Source: Vibrio atlanticus | Lineage (GTDB): Bacteria > Pseudomonadota > Gammaproteobacteria > Enterobacterales > Vibrionaceae | Direction of reading: 5' to 3' | DNA length: 64,000 nt | Assembly: GCF_024347315.1 (NCBI RefSeq) | Contig: NZ_AP025461.1 | Location: 310,001 to 374,000 of the forward strand | Shown: positions 55,454-64,000 of the stretch, one piece after another | Layout of the letters: each line of letters opens with the position of its first letter | How positions within the stretch are numbered: position 1 is the stretch's first letter | The notes under the pieces: generated by a model | Told to the model about the DNA's origin: nothing | Seen by the model: only the letters and a program-made list of their open reading frames with translations | Database searches by the model: none | Translations under genes and position numbers: made by a program

Positions 55454-56029
55454 TTATTGTTCAGTATTCAGGTGTCGAATCAACTTGGCTGGTGTACCAC
55501 CGTATAAGCAGTCTGGCGGTACATCGTTGTTGACCACAGAGTTCGCTGCAATCACTGAACGAGCCCCAATTGTCACGCCTTGGTTGATCACTGAGTTACC
55601 GCCAACCCACACATCATCTTCGATTGTTATTGGTAAACAGAAGGTTTCCCATTTACGGCGGCTACGATAATCAAGGGAGTGTGATGGCGTATAGAATTGC
55701 GCACTTGGTCCAATTAAAACATTGTTACCGATCTTGATGTTCGCACCATCTAGCATTACTACGTTCATATTAATGAAGGTATCGTCGCCAATCTCGATGG
55801 TTTTGCCAAACTCACAATGAAAAGGGGGCTGGATTAAGCTGCTGCTACCAACCTTACCAAATAGCTGCTCTTGCAATGTGTGTTGCTGGTCTGGGTCTTG
55901 GTGGTTGTTGAAAGCCATTAGCGACTTTCTGGCATTGGAACGCATAGTATCAATTTCTTGGTCTGCACCATCATACACTTGCCCAGATAGCATCTTCTCT
56001 AGTTCAGTTTTATCGTTTTTATTACTCAT
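55454..56029 (-). CDS. Sugar O-acetyltransferase (maltose/NodL type, LbH fold)
   Basis: The 191-residue protein has the Maa N-terminal helix region (EKMLSGQVYDGADQEID) and a left-handed beta-helix of hexapeptide repeats with the acceptor His in YTPSHSLDYRSR and the acetyl-CoA loop VWVGGNSVINQGVTIG and SVIAANSVVNNDVPPD. It transfers an acetyl group to sugars. A MITE-like repeat lies just upstream of its start. Confidence 0.93.
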   Translation of the reverse strand: MSNKNDKTELEKMLSGQVYDGADQEIDTMRSNARKSLMAFNNHQDPDQQHTLQEQLFGKVGSSSLIQPPFHCEFGKTIEIGDDTFINMNVVMLDGANIKIGNNVLIGPSAQFYTPSHSLDYRSRRKWETFCLPITIEDDVWVGGNSVINQGVTIGARSVIAANSVVNNDVPPDCLYGGTPAKLIRHLNTEQ

Positions 56030-56059
56030 GCTTTCCCACTTTCCGAGAGTCTCGGTTTA

Positions 56060-56221
56060 ATACCAATCGTAGTAAATAACTGATCATCCTAGCTGGTTAA
56101 AACGCTCAATAACTGCGTTAGAAATTTTGATTGTAGAATAACTACTTATCGAAAATTTCTGCCTTGTTCTTAAGCCTTTTTCCTGCGCTATTTATGATCA
56201 CTTACTTACTGTGATTGGTAT
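56060..56221. mobile_element. MITE-like 162-bp element with 28-bp inverted termini
   Basis: The ends ATACCAATCGTAGTAAATAA at the left and, in reverse complement, ATACCAATCACAGTAAGTAA at the right differ at only a few positions, and the next eight bases continue with CTGATCAT / GTGATCAT. No reading frame lies inside. Elements starting ATACCAATC are known to recur in Vibrio intergenic regions. It sits 30 bp upstream of the acetyltransferase gene and may bring or block a promoter. Confidence 0.75.
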
Positions 56222-56260
56222 AAATGACGAATACTGCAAGATTAGCGATTTTCGGGCATA

Positions 56261-56291
56261 AAAAAAGAGAAAAGCCTCAGCCTTTCTCTTC
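56261..56291 (-). terminator. Terminator of add
   Basis: On the minus strand: AAGAGAAAGGctgaGGCTTTTCTCTT with a T7 run after it, 35 nt past the stop at 56326. Confidence 0.85.
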
Positions 56292-56325
56292 CTGTTTTTC
56301 TACTTAGCAATCAAGATTGCATAAA

Positions 56326-57324
56326 TTAGATTTGCTCAACGAAACCCATTAGGTGCTGCTTCACTTCGTCTGAAGCAAAAGCGCTCTCTACAGAGTATTT
56401 GTAGATCTCTGCGTAGTCTTCTTGTGTTAGGCCGAATGTTTCACACACACGCTTCACTTCGCTGGTCATGGTTGTGTTCGACACAGTGCGGTTGTCTGTG
56501 TTGATCGTTACAACGATGCCGTCTTTCTTGAATTCAGCAATTGGGTGGTCGCTGAACTTGTGAATACACTTAGTTTGCACGTTACTTGTTGGGCAAGTTT
56601 CAAGCGCAACTTGCTTCTCTTTAACGATGTTGTACGCGTCTTCGTTGCCTTGGATGTGAACACCGTGGCCGATACGTTCAGCGTCAAGCATTGTCACTGC
56701 ATCGTAAACGTTTTGACCGTGCCATTGCTCGCCAGCGTGCACGGTAATGCGGTAGCCTTTTTCAAGAGCGTATTGCGTGTATTCAGGGAATTCAGCACAG
56801 AAGCCTGGTTTTTCACCGCCAGCAATATCAAACGCAACCACGCCTTTACCTAGGTAAGGTTGACCTGCATCGATTACGTCTTTAATAGAATCTTTAGGGA
56901 ACATACGAAGCACAGACATGATGTAGTTGCCCTTGATGTCGTATTTCTCTTCAGCGCGCTTCATGCCTTTTACTGCGCTTGCAATGATCGTATCAAGAGA
57001 CAGACCTTTATTTACGTGCAAGATTGGTGCGAAGCGAACTTCTAGGTACTTAACGTTTTCTAGTGCAGCGTCTTCGTAAAGCTCGAAAGAGATACGCTCA
57101 ATCGCTTCTTCTGTCTGCATCACTTGTAGTGGCAGGCTGAAACAAGCCAAGTACTCATCTAGGTTTTTACAATCTTCTGGCACCGTTAGAGATTGAACAA
57201 CCGCGTCGCGATCTTCAGGTAGTTCGATATTGTACTGTTTTGCTAAGTCAATAATCGTATCTGGGCGAACACTTCCGTCTAGGTGGCAGTGTAAATCAAT
57301 CTTTGGTAGTGCTAGAAAATCCAT
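56326..57324 (-). CDS. add: Adenosine deaminase
   Basis: The 332-residue enzyme begins with [19 protein letters not shown] (zinc ligands HxH), and has [28 protein letters not shown] (catalytic Glu and zinc His), ERIGHGVHI and the zinc Asp in [11 protein letters not shown]. It converts adenosine or deoxyadenosine to inosine. The divergent LysR regulator starts 120 bp away, so it may control add. Confidence 0.96.
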   Translation of the reverse strand: MDFLALPKIDLHCHLDGSVRPDTIIDLAKQYNIELPEDRDAVVQSLTVPEDCKNLDEYLACFSLPLQVMQTEEAIERISFELYEDAALENVKYLEVRFAPILHVNKGLSLDTIIASAVKGMKRAEEKYDIKGNYIMSVLRMFPKDSIKDVIDAGQPYLGKGVVAFDIAGGEKPGFCAEFPEYTQYALEKGYRITVHAGEQWHGQNVYDAVTMLDAERIGHGVHIQGNEDAYNIVKEKQVALETCPTSNVQTKCIHKFSDHPIAEFKKDGIVVTINTDNRTVSNTTMTSEVKRVCETFGLTQEDYAEIYKYSVESAFASDEVKQHLMGFVEQI

Positions 57325-57444
57325 GAGTATTCCTTAATTCTATTATTCTTTGAGTGTTTTAACTCACATGCGCTAAATTTACCAAGACAATGATATGATT
57401 TAAAGTGACAATTAATCATCATTAACCTGAATTTAGGGAATATC

Positions 57445-58431
57445 ATGGTAGATGTTAAAAGCTTACTTAAATGCGATATGAATTTGTTGCTTTGCCTACA
57501 CGTTCTTATTGAAGAGCGAAGTGTGAGTAAAACAGCAGAGCGACTCTTTTTGAGCCAGTCTGCGGTAAGTAAACAGCTCACTAAGCTGAGAGCTTTGTTT
57601 GATGACCCGCTATTTGAGCGAGAATCCAAAGGGCTATTCCCCACACCCAAAGCACTCGCGTTAGCGCCTAAGATCCATCAAATCCTACTGCAAATCGAAA
57701 AGCTGACCGTTCCCGAAGTTTTCGACCCTAAAGACAGTGAGCGTACCTTCACTATAGACCTTGTCGAAACCGCGTACACGGCGATTTATCCGCATTTTAT
57801 GCCTACGGCACTTGCTGATGCGCCTCACATCACCATCAACAGTTCAACGTGGAGCAGTGATAGCTTCAAGCGCTTACTGAAACGTGAAGTGGATTTCGGT
57901 ATCGGTATCTTTGAGCTGGATGAGCGCGCTTCTACCCACGTCCAGTGTATTCCTGACGAGCTGGATTATGTGGAACTGTGCTTGGACTACTCGGTGTGTT
58001 TGATGCGAAATGACCACCCAGCCTTGCAAGAAGAGTGGAACCTCGACACCTTCTTGAAGTATCGACACATACAGTTGGTGACGGGCGGAGCAGGTGATTG
58101 GCTTCTAATGGAAGTGCTAAATTCCAAGCAATTGGAAATCAACAAAGCCGCTAACGTGTCAGACATCACCAGCGCGATTAAATTGTGTAAGCAGAGTGAT
58201 CTGTTGATGTGTTACCCATACAACTCGGTACGCGATTACATTGATAGCGGAGAGTTGGTGATGAAGCCCGTTCCGGTTGATTTGGTGCCAGGAGGCTTGT
58301 TCTTGCTGTGGCATAAATACTTCGATTCAGAGCCGAGCCATAAGTGGCTCCGAGATTTGATAGTCAATAAGACCCAAGACACCCCTGATGTCAGTCACAA
58401 CTTGTCAGTCACAACTAAAGCACTTGATTAG
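57445..58431 (+). CDS. LysR-family transcriptional regulator
   Basis: The 328-residue protein has the LysR helix-turn-helix at the N-terminus (about 10-70: VLIEERSVSKTAERLFLSQS, then AVSKQLTKLRALFDDPLFER) and a periplasmic-binding-fold effector domain (about 95-300). It is divergent from add, the usual arrangement for control of the neighbour. Effector unknown. Confidence 0.9.
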   Translation: MVDVKSLLKCDMNLLLCLHVLIEERSVSKTAERLFLSQSAVSKQLTKLRALFDDPLFERESKGLFPTPKALALAPKIHQILLQIEKLTVPEVFDPKDSERTFTIDLVETAYTAIYPHFMPTALADAPHITINSSTWSSDSFKRLLKREVDFGIGIFELDERASTHVQCIPDELDYVELCLDYSVCLMRNDHPALQEEWNLDTFLKYRHIQLVTGGAGDWLLMEVLNSKQLEINKAANVSDITSAIKLCKQSDLLMCYPYNSVRDYIDSGELVMKPVPVDLVPGGLFLLWHKYFDSEPSHKWLRDLIVNKTQDTPDVSHNLSVTTKALD

Positions 58432-58444
58432 TTGAATACCTATT

Positions 58445-58476
58445 AAAAAACCAGAACGCGTATTCTGTTTTTTTTG
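58445..58476 (+). terminator. Terminator of the LysR gene
   Basis: Hairpin AAAAACCAGAA-cgcgta-TTCTGTTTTTTTT with T run and two imperfect pairs. Confidence 0.75.
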
Positions 58477-58517
58477 TTTTTGAGATTAGAGGGAATATGT
58501 GAGTTTTGGCTCGAGAG

Positions 58518-59309
58518 TTAAGTTCTTAACTTAGCGAAAGCCAACGGCGTTTGCCCAGTTTGTTGCTTAAAAAAGGCAATAAAGGCGCTATCTGAAGAGA
58601 ATTCAAGACGATGGGCAACATCACTGACAGGTAAGTGTTGGGCGAGTAGCTCAATCGACTTAATGAGTCGCCATTGCTGACGCCAGTCTTGATAAGTCAT
58701 TCCTGTTTCAGCCCTAAACAATCGCGTGATAGTTTTAGTGCTCGCCCCAACCGATTGAGCGAGTTCATTGAGTGGTGGAACCAAGAAATCTTCTCTTCCA
58801 ACTTGCTCGCTAAAACGTTTTAATCGGCGATCTGTCGGCAGTGGCAATACCAAAGATTGCTGCTTCGCTTGGTTGAATTCTTCCCAGAACAACGTACAAG
58901 TTGTGGTTGTTTTATTCATGGTGATATCCCAATCCCACAGCGCCATTTTGTTGATCAGTGCTTTCAATAAATCATCGACTTTGACTGTTGTGATTTCTGG
59001 CGGGCACTCGAACAGAGCGGTATCAAAATATAAAGAACGATAAGAGACCACATTGGTCATCTGCGCTCGGTGCGGCACGTGTGGCGGGATCCACACGGCT
59101 TTGGTCGGCGGTAAAATACACAGAGCATTGTCAAGCGTGAGCGTAATACAGCCGTATGGCGCGTAAAGAAGTTGCCCTTTATTGTGCTGATGGATTCCAG
59201 AATCATGCTGTCCGAGATCTGCAGCAATCCCCACGACGTTTGCTTTGATGCCATTTGCATCAACGATTGAATCTACGTCAAATACGGTTGTTTCATTGAT
59301 GAATGCCAT
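58518..59309 (-). CDS. AraC-family transcriptional regulator
   Basis: The 263-residue protein has a cupin sensor (about 30-110: GQHDSGIHQHNKGQLLYAPY, VWIPPHVPHRAQM) and a C-terminal AraC double helix-turn-helix (about 160-260: NELAQSVGASTKTITRLFRA and VSDVAHRLEFSSDSAFIAFF). A longer frame to 59417 would overlap the divergent transporter start; MAFINETT at 59309 fits the usual family N-terminus. It is divergent from an MFS exporter gene, probably its target. Confidence 0.88.
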   Translation of the reverse strand: MAFINETTVFDVDSIVDANGIKANVVGIAADLGQHDSGIHQHNKGQLLYAPYGCITLTLDNALCILPPTKAVWIPPHVPHRAQMTNVVSYRSLYFDTALFECPPEITTVKVDDLLKALINKMALWDWDITMNKTTTTCTLFWEEFNQAKQQSLVLPLPTDRRLKRFSEQVGREDFLVPPLNELAQSVGASTKTITRLFRAETGMTYQDWRQQWRLIKSIELLAQHLPVSDVAHRLEFSSDSAFIAFFKQQTGQTPLAFAKLRT

Positions 59310-59404
59310 TTGTCTCAATCTTGATGTTTTTGGTTTTAATGTTGTTAACGAGTCAAGGTTAGTTTCCACTAGACTGCCCGTCAAGTTGATTGATATTGGA
59401 ATAA

Positions 59405-60541
59405 ATGATGAAAACAAAACCTTCGCTATGGCAGATGATGGTGCTACTGATGTTTCCGCAAGTTGCAGAGACCATTTATAGCCCGGCTTTAGCTTCTATT
59501 TCGCAGTCTTTTGCCGTGACCAACGCTCAAGCCGCCCAAACCCTCTCGGTTTACTTTTCGGCGTTAGCGATTGGTGTGGTGGTATGGGGAATCTTGGCCG
59601 ATAAGTGGGGCAGACGACCAATCATGCTGCTCGGGTTAACTATCTTTGCTTGTTCAGCAATAACGGCAATGCAAACCGAAAGCTTTACTGTTTTGATGTT
59701 GGCGAGAGCTACGAGTGCATTTGGTATCGCCGTTGGTTCTGTGGTGACACAAACCATGCTCCGTGATGTGTTTAGTGGTGATGAGCTTGCTAAGGTTTTT
59801 AGTTTTATGGGAATTGGACTATCGATCAGCCCTGTTGTCGGGATGCTATTAGGTGGTCAGCTCGTTCATGTGGGCGGTCACCAAGCAGTATTCTCTGCGT
59901 TGTTTGCATTGGTCATGTTAGTGCTAATTTACAATGTAAAGATGCTCCCAGAAACTCAGCAGGCAAAACAGCCAACGCAACTTAAAGCGCTGGGTTTTAA
60001 GATGTTAAAAGATCGCCAAATTTGGACCTCTGCCATGCTGGTGGCGTTGTACAACATCGCGCTGTTTTCTTATTACCAATTAGGCGCTTTTACTTTTTCA
60101 GAACTTGGGCTCAATGCAGAGATGTTTGGCTATAGCGGTGTTGTTTTGGGATCAGGTACATTCCTAGGCAGCTACCTAAACAAGATACTATTAGACAAAG
60201 GTTTTTCTCAAAATACATTACTCAGCGTTGCCTGCGGTTTGTTGATGTTTGGCTCTTTGGGCGTGTTAGCGATGCAGCATCATATTGGGTTCCTGTTACC
60301 AATGATGTTGGTGGTGATGGCGTTTGGTATCGCAATCCCTAATGTTTTGAGCGGTGCGTTGGTCGACTACCGTTCACAGGCGGGCAGCGCTGGCGCGATG
60401 TTAGGTTTGCTTTATTATTTGATGATTGGCTCTGGACTGGCCGTTGTTGGTATGGTGCAAAACTTAGGCGTGAGTTTGGTGTGTTGCGCGCTAATTGTGG
60501 CCGCTATTACTTTCACATCCAAGGTTAGAACTCGCTGTTAG
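59405..60541 (+). CDS. MFS transporter, Bcr/CflA-type drug exporter
   Basis: The 378-residue protein has about 12 hydrophobic helices and the MFS loop-2 motif GILADKWGRRPIMLLG (about 61-76), with ATSAFGIAVGSVVTQTMLRDVF in helix 4, as in the Bcr/CflA group of multidrug exporters. The divergent AraC regulator lies 95 bp away. The substrate is unknown. Two ATG codons in a row (59405, 59408) could serve as start. Confidence 0.9.
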   Translation: MMKTKPSLWQMMVLLMFPQVAETIYSPALASISQSFAVTNAQAAQTLSVYFSALAIGVVVWGILADKWGRRPIMLLGLTIFACSAITAMQTESFTVLMLARATSAFGIAVGSVVTQTMLRDVFSGDELAKVFSFMGIGLSISPVVGMLLGGQLVHVGGHQAVFSALFALVMLVLIYNVKMLPETQQAKQPTQLKALGFKMLKDRQIWTSAMLVALYNIALFSYYQLGAFTFSELGLNAEMFGYSGVVLGSGTFLGSYLNKILLDKGFSQNTLLSVACGLLMFGSLGVLAMQHHIGFLLPMMLVVMAFGIAIPNVLSGALVDYRSQAGSAGAMLGLLYYLMIGSGLAVVGMVQNLGVSLVCCALIVAAITFTSKVRTRC

Positions 60542-60584
60542 TATTGGCTCAACGTTCGGCTCATTGATGACTTTAATACACAAT

Positions 60585-60611
60585 CCTGCTTTTTGACCGA
60601 AGCAGGTTTTT
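60585..60611 (+). terminator. Terminator of the MFS gene
   Basis: Hairpin CCTGCTT-tttgaccg-AAGCAGG followed by TTTTTAGGTTTTT. Confidence 0.85.
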
Positions 60612-60771
60612 AGGTTTTTCTCTAGAAGAAAGATCATATTGTCGCGGTAATACAACCAGTCTCTGCAGAGCGTATTGGTAGTGGCTCAGACTCAAGTCAC
60701 AGCTATGCGATCGTCGGCTAAGCTCCATTATATGAAAGTAGGTAAGGCTAGCAAACTTGTCTAGCCATAAA

Positions 60772-62280
60772 TCACAAATGGTTGATCCATAATTGGTCGA
60801 GCTCACACCAACCAAAGCCATTCACTTGTGCGCCGTGTATCTTTTCAGAAACCTCTAAGTTGAACGCCTCTTGTTTGAGCTCAACCACAACCCCAGAGTT
60901 ATTCAACCAATGCTTGAGTGCTAACAGTGCATTCATCGCTAACTCAAAGTTTGGCTGGCTTCTTATTGAGGCTAAGCCTTGTTCTATTGTCTCTAGCATC
61001 TCAGTTGGCAGCGCTAAGTCCTCAAAGGGGAAGCGAGTGAAAAAGCTTAACCACGAAGTGAAGGGGTCGTTCTCATCAATAATGCTGCATAGCACGACGT
61101 CTTTGGTAGTTAGGTAGTTCCCATATTCCACGTTGGTTTTGCTGTCGCCGGATACTGATAATTGATCGAAAAGGGTTTGGCATTCAGAGGTGTCTTCAAC
61201 GGTGAATTCACGAACTGATTTAGTTAATGCTGGGTTCTGAACCTTGAAAAACGTTGAACCGAAATCCGGTTGGGAAGCATGGTCATCGCCACGCACGGTG
61301 GTCGTCTTTTCGGGCAGTTTCACACACACCTGATTTTGAGCGCAGGCTTTGCTTTGTGCCCACTCTGGATAGACCCACAACTCGACTCGATTGAGAATCG
61401 GCGTGCTGTGTGAATAGGCGCTATTACGGGTCAATCTCAACATTTTGCTTGAGAATATGTCTAATGAGAACGCGCCAGAACCAATCAGCCTATCAGTCGG
61501 TGATGAGGGATCAAAGACGGAGGCTTCAACTCTGGAAAGTAAGCGCGGTAAATGCCAATCAGGTTGATTTAATTTTACGACAACCACATTACCTGCCGAG
61601 GCAGAGACCTCATCAATATGCTGATAACAGCGACGCCATATTTTGCTTTGGCAGAGCGAGTTTAGGTTGCGCGTTATGTCTTGAGGTTCGAGTGTTCGAC
61701 CGTTATGAAAGTGAACACCATTGCGAATCTGAAATTGCCACTGTGTCGCATCTTCATTAGGCTGCCAATGATAAGCCAGATCGCCGCTGAGTTTACCGTG
61801 CTTAACTGAGGTTAGGCGTTGGCAAACTTGCATCACTAAGAAGCGTTCGGTGCGTCTAAGTACTCGTTGAGGGTGAAGAGCCTCGAGTTCTCGGTGAAAG
61901 GGGATGTACGCGATATTCTGCGCCGACGGATTGGTATTGCTTAGAAAGGCTTGTAACTCAGCGCCAGCATTGCGGCCATTGAAGCTTAAGGTGCTAAACA
62001 CCTGTTCTATATTACCCGCATCGGCTTGGGTTTGTGTGTATTGGTAACACGCCTCAATGGGCTCAACCAGACACGTGAGTTGTGCTTTCTTGCTGCGGCC
62101 TGAGCTGGCTTGCCACTCAATCCAACCTTGTGCTGTCATCGCTTTTATTAAGGTCTGAACATGACGTTCACTCACATGCAGCAGTGTAGCCAGTTGGTTG
62201 ACCTGACAATGCGATACTCCAGGCCCAAAAGCCTGAAATATCTTTTCATACAGTTCAAGCTTGCGCTTAAGGTTGCCCAA
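60772..62280 (-). CDS. SgrR-family transcriptional regulator
   Basis: The 502-residue protein has an N-terminal SgrR-type winged helix (about 5-110: LATLLHVSERHVQTLIKAM, GWIEWQASSGRSKKAQL) and a C-terminal domain like solute-binding proteins of the SBP_bac_5 class (about 165-480: DLAYHWQPNEDATQWQFQI and GVHFHNGRTLEPQDITRNL). E. coli SgrR senses sugar-phosphate stress. It lies 10 nt after the oxidoreductase gene, so the two are co-transcribed. Confidence 0.88.
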   Translation of the reverse strand: MGNLKRKLELYEKIFQAFGPGVSHCQVNQLATLLHVSERHVQTLIKAMTAQGWIEWQASSGRSKKAQLTCLVEPIEACYQYTQTQADAGNIEQVFSTLSFNGRNAGAELQAFLSNTNPSAQNIAYIPFHRELEALHPQRVLRRTERFLVMQVCQRLTSVKHGKLSGDLAYHWQPNEDATQWQFQIRNGVHFHNGRTLEPQDITRNLNSLCQSKIWRRCYQHIDEVSASAGNVVVVKLNQPDWHLPRLLSRVEASVFDPSSPTDRLIGSGAFSLDIFSSKMLRLTRNSAYSHSTPILNRVELWVYPEWAQSKACAQNQVCVKLPEKTTTVRGDDHASQPDFGSTFFKVQNPALTKSVREFTVEDTSECQTLFDQLSVSGDSKTNVEYGNYLTTKDVVLCSIIDENDPFTSWLSFFTRFPFEDLALPTEMLETIEQGLASIRSQPNFELAMNALLALKHWLNNSGVVVELKQEAFNLEVSEKIHGAQVNGFGWCELDQLWINHL

Positions 62281-62290
62281 TTTGCTTTTC

Positions 62291-63301
62291 CTAACGACGA
62301 GGTTGAGTTAAGTGTTGATAGCCAGAGTCAATGAGTGCTTTTTCCATCGTGTCGAGAACTTGAGAGGTTATCTCTGAGCTTAGGATATCCGATTCAGTTT
62401 TTTCTTGAAGCACCAAACCTGAAAAATGGTCGATTTCAAATTCGAACCCATTGCCCGTCACTCGTTTGTTGATGGTCGACTTTTGCCCTTGATGTTCAAT
62501 CTCAATAAAGGCTGGATTCCACCATTTTTCGTGAATGGTGATTTTGGTATCAGGCCCAGTCAAGTGTGCCGTTCGGGGAAGGTTCTGCACTGTTGATGCC
62601 GATATCTTACCGTTCATATCACCAGAGAATGTAAAGCACGCATCGGTATCGACATTCGCGCCCTCATACAGACACGACATCTCTACCTGAGGTTCTGAAG
62701 GGGTCACCCCCAGTGTTCTGCACAGATCGTAAAAGAACCAAAGCCCATAGACCCCAACATCAAGCGTTGCTCCGCCTGACAAATCCGGATTGAAGATAAA
62801 TAAGCCCGGCTTATAGTCATGATGGTTACCAAAGCTGGCTTCGATTGAATCTATCTGAATGTTGTTGTCGACCAAAAATGATTGAAGCTCACGATACGCG
62901 GGAAACACCACGGTTTTCATTGCTTCTAGCAACATCACACCATTTTGATTTGCGAGAGCTTTCATCTCCAGCCAATCATCAAGATTGGTGAAAGCGGGCT
63001 TCTCGACCAATACGTGTTTTTTATGGCTTAGAAACAGTTCAGCTAAAGGCTTGTGATAAGGATGAACCGTAGCGATGTAAACCGCTTCAACACTAGGGTC
63101 ATTCGCCATGGCTTCATAAGACCCATAAGCCTTGTCGCAACCAAACTTATTGGCGAACGTCGCTGCGCGTGAGTGATCTCTTGCGGCAACGGCATACAAT
63201 TCACCATGCAGACAGTGCTCGATTACAGCTGTTGCGAATCGATTGGCGATATTGCCTAGCCCAGCGATACCCCATTTAATTTTACGTTGCGTGTCGCTCA
63301 T
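62291..63301 (-). CDS. Gfo/Idh/MocA-family oxidoreductase
   Basis: The 336-residue enzyme has an N-terminal Rossmann fold with KWGIAGLGNIANRFATAV and AVAARDHSRA, the family EKPA motif (HVLVEKPAFTN) and a C-terminal alpha/beta domain with GGATLDVGVYGLWF. Relatives are sugar or sugar-acid dehydrogenases using NAD(P). The start at 63301 has GGAG 8 nt upstream; the longer frame to 63355 has no support. The SgrR-like gene follows. Confidence 0.91.
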   Translation of the reverse strand: MSDTQRKIKWGIAGLGNIANRFATAVIEHCLHGELYAVAARDHSRAATFANKFGCDKAYGSYEAMANDPSVEAVYIATVHPYHKPLAELFLSHKKHVLVEKPAFTNLDDWLEMKALANQNGVMLLEAMKTVVFPAYRELQSFLVDNNIQIDSIEASFGNHHDYKPGLFIFNPDLSGGATLDVGVYGLWFFYDLCRTLGVTPSEPQVEMSCLYEGANVDTDACFTFSGDMNGKISASTVQNLPRTAHLTGPDTKITIHEKWWNPAFIEIEHQGQKSTINKRVTGNGFEFEIDHFSGLVLQEKTESDILSSEITSQVLDTMEKALIDSGYQHLTQPRR

Positions 63302-63353
63302 CAGTTGCTCCAAATCGTTGTTTTGTATCAGTGTACTCAGAGACGCCACATAC

Positions 63354-63389
63354 AAATAGAGAACAGATTTCTCAACCTGTTCTCTATTT
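63354..63389. terminator. Hairpin between homocysteine methyltransferase and oxidoreductase genes
   Basis: Perfect stem AAATAGAGAACAG / CTGTTCTCTATTT with a 10-nt loop. The T run on the minus strand is short; it probably ends the 63415 gene and precedes the 63301 start. Confidence 0.75.
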
Positions 63390-63414
63390 ATTTTATTCTA
63401 GTTTAAGCTCAGGA

Positions 63415-64000
63415 TTAGCTCTGTAGGGAGCGTTTCCAATCGGCTAGGGCTTGAATGTGTTTTGGCCCAATGCCACAACAGCCACCGATAATATTCGCGC
63501 CAAGAGCGTGCCAGCGTTTAGCGTAAGTTAAGTAACCTTGGCCATCCAGTTCACGCATTTCTTGAAATATGCCATTCGCTTCATGTTCGCGGCTGATCGG
63601 TGCAAAGTTATTGGCGTAGACACCAATTTCTAAATCACTACCTAACTCACCAATCACTTGCTTAGCATCGATAATGGCTTGATCCATCACTTCAGGCACT
63701 GAGCAGTTAAACATAATGCCTTTCGCGTTCGATTGGCAGGCAAGTTTGATGGCGTCTGTTACGCTCTCGCCAGATCGAATATGGGCAGAATCGCCCTTGG
63801 TGTCTTCCAAACTGAATGCGTAGTAACAAGGTTTATCTGACTGCTTAAGAACCGCATGAATGGAATCGAATTCTTGTAGGCTACAGATAGTTTCTGCTAT
63901 CCAAAGGTCGATGTTCGGGTCTTGGGCATCGTAAAGCGTTTGGATGATTGGCGCTGCTTCTTCTACCTTGAATAAGTCTGGTCGGTAGCTGCCAAATGGC
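63415..64000 (-). CDS. Homocysteine S-methyltransferase-family protein, C-terminal part
   Basis: The frame is open from the window edge to the stop at 63415, giving about 195 residues. It shows LWIAETICSLQEFDSI, YYAFSLEDTKGDSAHIRSGES, IGVYANNFAP and the zinc-binding GANIIGGCCGIGPKHI. This is the homocysteine (MmuM/BHMT-like) methyltransferase family, which moves a methyl group from a donor such as S-methylmethionine to homocysteine. The first zinc Cys should lie further upstream, outside this piece. Confidence 0.88.
   Translation of the reverse strand, partial: PFGSYRPDLFKVEEAAPIIQTLYDAQDPNIDLWIAETICSLQEFDSIHAVLKQSDKPCYYAFSLEDTKGDSAHIRSGESVTDAIKLACQSNAKGIMFNCSVPEVMDQAIIDAKQVIGELGSDLEIGVYANNFAPISREHEANGIFQEMRELDGQGYLTYAKRWHALGANIIGGCCGIGPKHIQALADWKRSLQS

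Noticed and set aside
60573..60821. 82-codon minus-strand frame after the MFS gene
   Set aside because: It contains the MFS terminator and overlaps the end of the SgrR-like gene; no protein features.
1..64000. tRNA, rRNA, prophage or defence island
   Set aside because: No cloverleaf, rRNA-like stretch, integrase, phage structural gene or known defence protein was seen on either strand.

Overview
The window looks like a Vibrio chromosome segment, most likely from the Splendidus clade. The reasons are a chromosomal pentapeptide-repeat gene very close to the QnrS/QnrVS family, a full bet/cho/ect osmolyte locus, a LapBCDG biofilm module close to pdxH, and moderate-to-low GC with Vibrio-like gene content. 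Species is an inference. No rRNA, tRNA, CRISPR array, transposase or prophage was seen. Most genes are ordinary chromosomal genes, so the interest lies in a few unusual proteins, small genes, remnants and regulatory structures.

1-9.6 kb: a minus-strand Lap type biofilm module (LapC membrane-fusion protein, LapG protease, LapD c-di-GMP receptor, start of the LapB ABC exporter) lies below a DctB-like sensor kinase and a DctD-like regulator whose ATPase is degenerate. pdxH and a PAS-LuxR regulator follow. 9.6-13.1 kb: a candidate sRNA and two paralogous exported coiled-coil/PEGA proteins, one carrying a formylglycine-enzyme-like domain without catalytic cysteines. 13.6-20.2 kb: a proline catabolism locus with an AraC regulator, a PutA that lacks the usual DNA-binding domain, a truncated aldehyde-dehydrogenase-like protein, and PutP.

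20.5-33 kb: small proteins, an Lrp regulator, DUF445, an ABC exporter, a CtlX-type hydrolase, a lipase-like hydrolase, a translationally coupled ZntB/MscS pair, an EptA-type transferase, an OmpA-like barrel, an isochorismatase and a P-loop protein. 33-40 kb: a truncated RpiR-type regulator beside palindromic repeats, a Bor-type lipoprotein, an RstAB-like two-component pair, a heme-binding c-di-GMP phosphodiesterase and a lipoprotein with a possible degenerate ClpP-like fold.

40.4-54.4 kb: a compatible-solute region, all on the plus strand: betI-betB-betA-choXWV (choline uptake and oxidation to glycine betaine), a MarR regulator that is a good CosR candidate, qnr, a small conserved gene, and ectABC plus a dedicated aspartokinase (ectoine synthesis). 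Choline oxidation and ectoine synthesis are thus adjacent and probably share osmotic control.

54.5-64 kb: a HAD phosphatase with an apparent start-proximal frameshift, a sugar O-acetyltransferase, a 162-bp MITE-like repeat, adenosine deaminase with a divergent LysR regulator, a divergent AraC/MFS pair, an SgrR-like regulator followed by a Gfo/Idh/MocA oxidoreductase, and the C-terminal part of a homocysteine S-methyltransferase running off the window.
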